From the NCBI GenBank assembly GCA_002840975.1, contig PHDN01000001.1, positions 124,001 to 188,000 of the forward strand: a stretch of DNA of 64,000 nt. Direction: 5' to 3'. The notes under the pieces were generated by a model. That model had not been told where the DNA came from and ran no database searches. It saw only the letters and a list, made by a program, of their open reading frames with translations. Origin of the DNA: Bacteroidetes bacterium HGW-Bacteroidetes-16 (GTDB lineage Bacteria > Bacteroidota > Bacteroidia > Bacteroidales > F082). Shown here piece by piece: positions 60,770 to 64,000 of the stretch (within the stretch, counting starts at the first letter, position 1; each line of letters begins with the position of its first letter). The position numbers and the translations under genes are program-made.

Positions 60770-62557
60770 ATGATCGAAACCACCATCATACACTTGTTAC
60801 GTCAGGCAATATTTGAAATATACGGCCAGGATCCTTCCGAAGATTTACTCCAGTTGCAGAAAACACGACCCGAATTTCAGGGCGACTACACCTTTGTGGT
60901 GTTTCCTTTTTTGAAAATGTCGCGGAAAAATCCTGAGCAAACAGCCAATGAGATTGGAAACTACCTGGTGGATAACTCACCTGAAATCACTGATTTTAAT
61001 GTCATTAAAGGATTTTTAAATCTGTCAGTATCCAATGAGTATTGGATGAGGTTTTTCACCAACCTGCTGCCTGACAACACCTTTGGGTTTGGGAAACGCC
61101 AGGATATTGCGCCCGTCGTAGTTGAATATTCTTCTCCCAACACCAACAAACCTCTTCACCTTGGCCATGTCAGGAACAACCTTTTGGGATGGTCGGTGGC
61201 TGAAATAGTCAAAGCCAATGGCATTCCGGTTAAGAAAGTAAACCTGGTAAACGATCGGGGGATTCATATCTGTAAATCGATGCTGGCATGGCAGAAATGG
61301 GGAGATGGAAGCACCCCGGAATCTACCCATCAAAAAGGCGACAAACTGGTTGGTGAATACTATGTGCGTTTCGATCAGGAATATAAAAAGGAAATAAACA
61401 CGCTGATCGAAAACGGCATGGATGCCGATATGGCCAAAAATTCGACACCCCTCCTATTGGAAGCTCAACTCATGTTGAAAAAATGGGAAGATGGAGATGA
61501 GGCGGTCAGGGAGTTGTGGAAAAAGATGAACCAATGGGTTTATACAGGTTTCGATGTAACCTACCAACGCATGGGCATCGATTTCGATAAAATATATTAT
61601 GAATCAGAAACCTATTTATCAGGTAAAGCATTGGTAGAGGAAGGTCTGGAAATAGGCGTTTTTTATAAAAAAGAAGATGGTTCGGTTTGGTGCGACCTTA
61701 CCCCGGATGGCTTGGATGAAAAGTTGTTACTGCGAGCCGATGGCACTTCTGTTTATATGACCCAGGATATTGGCACTGCTCAACTTCGTTACGATGACTA
61801 TCATCCTGATAAGTTGGTCTATGTTGTTGGAAACGAACAAAATTACCACTTTGATGTTTTAAAACTACTGCTGAAAAAACTGGGGAAACCATGGGCAGGT
61901 GCCATTGAGCATTTGTCCTATGGCATGGTGGAACTTCCTCAGGGCAAAATGAAATCACGGGAAGGTACCGTTGTTGATGCAGATGACCTGATGGACGAAA
62001 TGTACCAAACTGCCAAATCCACCACCGAAACATTGGGTAAGTTCGATCATTTTAGTGAAAAGGAAGCACATGAACTTTACAAAATGCTTAGTCTGGGTGC
62101 TTTAAAATATTTCATTTTAAAGGTAGACCCTAAAAAAACCATGATGTTCAACCCTGCTGAATCTATTGATTTTACAGGAAACACAGGGCCATTTATCCAG
62201 TATACCCATGCCAGGATAAAATCGGTATTGCGCAAAGCCGATGAAGCCGGATTTAACTATTTGGATCAGGTTGTCGACTTATCCCAATTGGATGAAAAAG
62301 AGCGGTCGTTACTCATCGTGTTGCATGATTTTCCTCAGGTTATAAAACTGGCAGGCGATCAATTCAGTCCTGCCCTGGTGGCTAATTATGCATACGATGT
62401 GGCTAAAGAATTCAACCAGTTCTACCATGCCCTCGTTATCCTGAAAGAAGAAAACGAGACCAGGAAAATCTTCCGGTTACAACTTTCATTTATCACGGCA
62501 AGAACCCTTCGGCAATCCATGCGACTACTTGGAATTGAAGTTCCTGAGCGGATGTAA
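60770..62557 (+). CDS. argS: Arginine--tRNA ligase
   Basis: The 595 residues are a class I synthetase. The N-terminal Add1 domain (~1-95) recognises the tRNA D-loop. The catalytic domain has the HIGH-like HLGH in SSPNTNKPLHLGHVRNNLLG and a KMSKS-like KMKSREGT. The C-terminal anticodon-binding DALR domain contains ALKYFILKVDPKKTM and the final QLSFITARTLRQSMRLLGI. It charges tRNA-Arg. Its position 2.2 kb from tRNA-Arg(CCG) is notable but may be chance. Monocistronic by spacing. Confidence 0.95.
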   Translation: MIETTIIHLLRQAIFEIYGQDPSEDLLQLQKTRPEFQGDYTFVVFPFLKMSRKNPEQTANEIGNYLVDNSPEITDFNVIKGFLNLSVSNEYWMRFFTNLLPDNTFGFGKRQDIAPVVVEYSSPNTNKPLHLGHVRNNLLGWSVAEIVKANGIPVKKVNLVNDRGIHICKSMLAWQKWGDGSTPESTHQKGDKLVGEYYVRFDQEYKKEINTLIENGMDADMAKNSTPLLLEAQLMLKKWEDGDEAVRELWKKMNQWVYTGFDVTYQRMGIDFDKIYYESETYLSGKALVEEGLEIGVFYKKEDGSVWCDLTPDGLDEKLLLRADGTSVYMTQDIGTAQLRYDDYHPDKLVYVVGNEQNYHFDVLKLLLKKLGKPWAGAIEHLSYGMVELPQGKMKSREGTVVDADDLMDEMYQTAKSTTETLGKFDHFSEKEAHELYKMLSLGALKYFILKVDPKKTMMFNPAESIDFTGNTGPFIQYTHARIKSVLRKADEAGFNYLDQVVDLSQLDEKERSLLIVLHDFPQVIKLAGDQFSPALVANYAYDVAKEFNQFYHALVILKEENETRKIFRLQLSFITARTLRQSMRLLGIEVPERM

Positions 62558-62722
62558 CGCTTATAAATTTGAGAGTGACATTTATATCCCATATTGGAAA
62601 TTTTGAAACGAGAACTTTCTCAGTCCTGTGAACGGATCAGGCTGACAAAATAACAGAAATTTAATTTGAACTCATCAGCAATCGCGATAGCCAAAGGGAG
62701 TATATTCCGTTTAATATCGTTT

Positions 62723-64000
62723 TTAATGATCTGCCTTAAATCTCTTCAAACGATCTTCCAAATCGCCAAATTGTTCAGGTTGAATCAACGAAGTACAAGC
62801 CCTGATGCCTTCCAGACGTTCACTTCCTGTTATCAACAGCGATATGGCACTGATACCGTAGTAAACCAATTCGTTAAGCAAGGCTTCGGCATCCATGCCG
62901 GGATAGGAAAAAGTAAAATAAAATCCATCAGCAATGGGTTGGTCAATGTCGGTGTCATACACAATTTCAAAACCATTGTCGGTAAATAATTTTTTCATCA
63001 CTTTGGCCTTTTTTCCATAGGCCCTTACCGACTCAACAATATTAAAACTTCCGTTAATAGCCGCTTTTAACATGGCAGTCAAAGCGTATTGTGCCGAATG
63101 CGAGGTACCTGAACTTAAGGGGTACAACGTTCCGAAAACCATGGCGTAACCAAATTGGGACGATGGATAATACTGAAGCAAATCCTCGAAACGGGTATGG
63201 TATAGTTGATTAGAGATCACCATCATACCAATGCGCTCACCGGCATAGCTAAATACTTTGGAACTTGAAATAAACAGGATATAGTTGTTGGTATAATGCG
63301 CCACAGTTGGTTGGTAAGGTGGAACACCCGGTTTTGAATAATCTTTGCGAAAGTCCATGCCAAAATAAGCCAGGTCCTCCATAACGATCACGTTATACTT
63401 GGTGGCCAGTTCTCCAATTATTTTAAGTTCGTCTTCGGTAAAACAAATCCAGGAGGGATTGTTTGGATTGCTGTACAAAACCGAGTGTATTAATCCGGTT
63501 TTAAAATAGGATTCAAGCTTTTCGCGAAGCTTCTCTCCCCGATAATTGTACACATCGAAACTTTCAAATTTGCGGCCCAACACCCGGTGTTGCTGCTTGT
63601 GGACCGGAAAACCGGGGTCGATGAATAAAGTCGTGTCGCGGTGATGGTATAACCGGCTAAGCATCAGAAAAGAGGCAAAGCTGCCCTGCATCGATCCAAC
63701 GGTTGGCAAACAACATTCAGGGTTGACCTCAATATCCATAAAAAGTTTTACAAATTGTGAGATTCCCTCTTTCAGTTCGGGGATACCATGGATGTCGGGA
63801 TATTTCGCTGCAACACCTTTTTTAAGCGCATCAATCTGTCCTTCAACACCTATTATCTCAGAAGGCAGGCCCGGAATACCCATTTCCATGCGAATAAACT
63901 TTTCCCCTGTTGCCTTTTCAATTTCATCCACCAGTTTTTTAATTTCACGTATGGAAGCGGTACCAACCGATTTTAGTCCACTGGCTGTTATCTTCTCTGC
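62723..64000 (-). CDS. PLP-dependent class I/II aminotransferase (partial, start beyond window)
   Basis: The frame is open to the right edge. The internal GTG at 63931 is not the likely start because 23 in-frame codons upstream (SGLKSVGTASIREIKKL...) continue the family N terminus, so the gene is cut by the window end (425 residues visible). It is a fold type I enzyme: SMQGSFASFLMLSRLY, YSNPNNPSWICFTEDEL, VMEDLAYFGMDF (Asp/Tyr to PLP) and the lysine in FISSSKVFSYAGERIG. The protein ends with EQFGDLEDRLKRFKADH. Bacteroidota enzymes of this group are annotated as aspartate-like aminotransferases; the substrate is not known. Confidence 0.88.
   Translation of the reverse strand, partial: AEKITASGLKSVGTASIREIKKLVDEIEKATGEKFIRMEMGIPGLPSEIIGVEGQIDALKKGVAAKYPDIHGIPELKEGISQFVKLFMDIEVNPECCLPTVGSMQGSFASFLMLSRLYHHRDTTLFIDPGFPVHKQQHRVLGRKFESFDVYNYRGEKLREKLESYFKTGLIHSVLYSNPNNPSWICFTEDELKIIGELATKYNVIVMEDLAYFGMDFRKDYSKPGVPPYQPTVAHYTNNYILFISSSKVFSYAGERIGMMVISNQLYHTRFEDLLQYYPSSQFGYAMVFGTLYPLSSGTSHSAQYALTAMLKAAINGSFNIVESVRAYGKKAKVMKKLFTDNGFEIVYDTDIDQPIADGFYFTFSYPGMDAEALLNELVYYGISAISLLITGSERLEGIRACTSLIQPEQFGDLEDRLKRFKADH

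Overview
The window reads as chromosomal DNA of a Bacteroidota bacterium. Two secreted proteins end in type IX secretion (T9SS) sorting domains, and there is a FISUMP-domain protein and a carboxypeptidase-regulatory-like TonB receptor. Genes mostly lack Shine-Dalgarno sequences. Many start codons lie 10-60 bases downstream of the Bacteroidota sigma factor -7 element TAnnTTTG; gyrA carries the complete TTTG-N19-TAnnTTTG promoter. The gene content is mainly core or metabolic. I see no prophage, insertion sequence or CRISPR array.

Layout. 1-7.4 kb: the end of a YdeI-like gene, a large T9SS-exported Vps10/PKD protein, an outer-membrane barrel, a NamZ-type muramidase and a LolC/E-like permease. 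7.4-11.5 kb (minus): a tight run of an ornithine-type aminotransferase, a T9SS-tagged agmatine-deiminase-like protein whose catalytic residues are replaced, aat and guaD. 11.5-15.3 kb: an SDR enzyme, a hypothetical protein, xerD and an acyl-CoA dehydrogenase. 15.3-19.8 kb: an envelope island. A helical lipoprotein ending in lysine is followed by an intrinsic terminator, two L,D-transpeptidases and an unknown membrane protein; an ECF sigma factor and a PepSY-like protein are divergent. 19.8-32 kb: a second acyl-CoA dehydrogenase, clpC, gyrA, a TPR protein, a DEAD-box-like protein with degenerate ATPase motifs and an Uup-type ABC-F protein.

32.1-41.5 kb (minus): a seven-gene reductive pyrimidine degradation operon, comprising PreT/PreA dihydropyrimidine dehydrogenase, dihydropyrimidinase, beta-ureidopropionase, an NCS1 permease, a beta-alanine-type aminotransferase and a CoA-acylating semialdehyde dehydrogenase. 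It could take uracil or thymine to acyl-CoA. 41.8-48.3 kb (plus): rimM, trmN6, a receiver-only response regulator, a fused LeuC/LeuD-type hydro-lyase, a secreted endonuclease/exonuclease/phosphatase protein and trkH. 48.3-53.6 kb (minus): a SpoU methyltransferase, an RluA-type pseudouridine synthase, typA, an alpha/beta hydrolase and an exported superoxide dismutase. 53.7-64 kb: a TonB-dependent receptor with a small membrane-anchored partner, an unknown secreted protein, tRNA-Arg(CCG), an esterase, a FISUMP protein, argS and a PLP aminotransferase cut by the right edge.

The most unusual content is the lipoprotein/L,D-transpeptidase operon, which looks like an independent counterpart of the Braun lipoprotein system with a shared helical domain and a built-in terminator. 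Next come the two apparent pseudoenzymes, one deiminase-like and one DEAD-box-like, whose folds are kept but whose catalytic motifs are lost.
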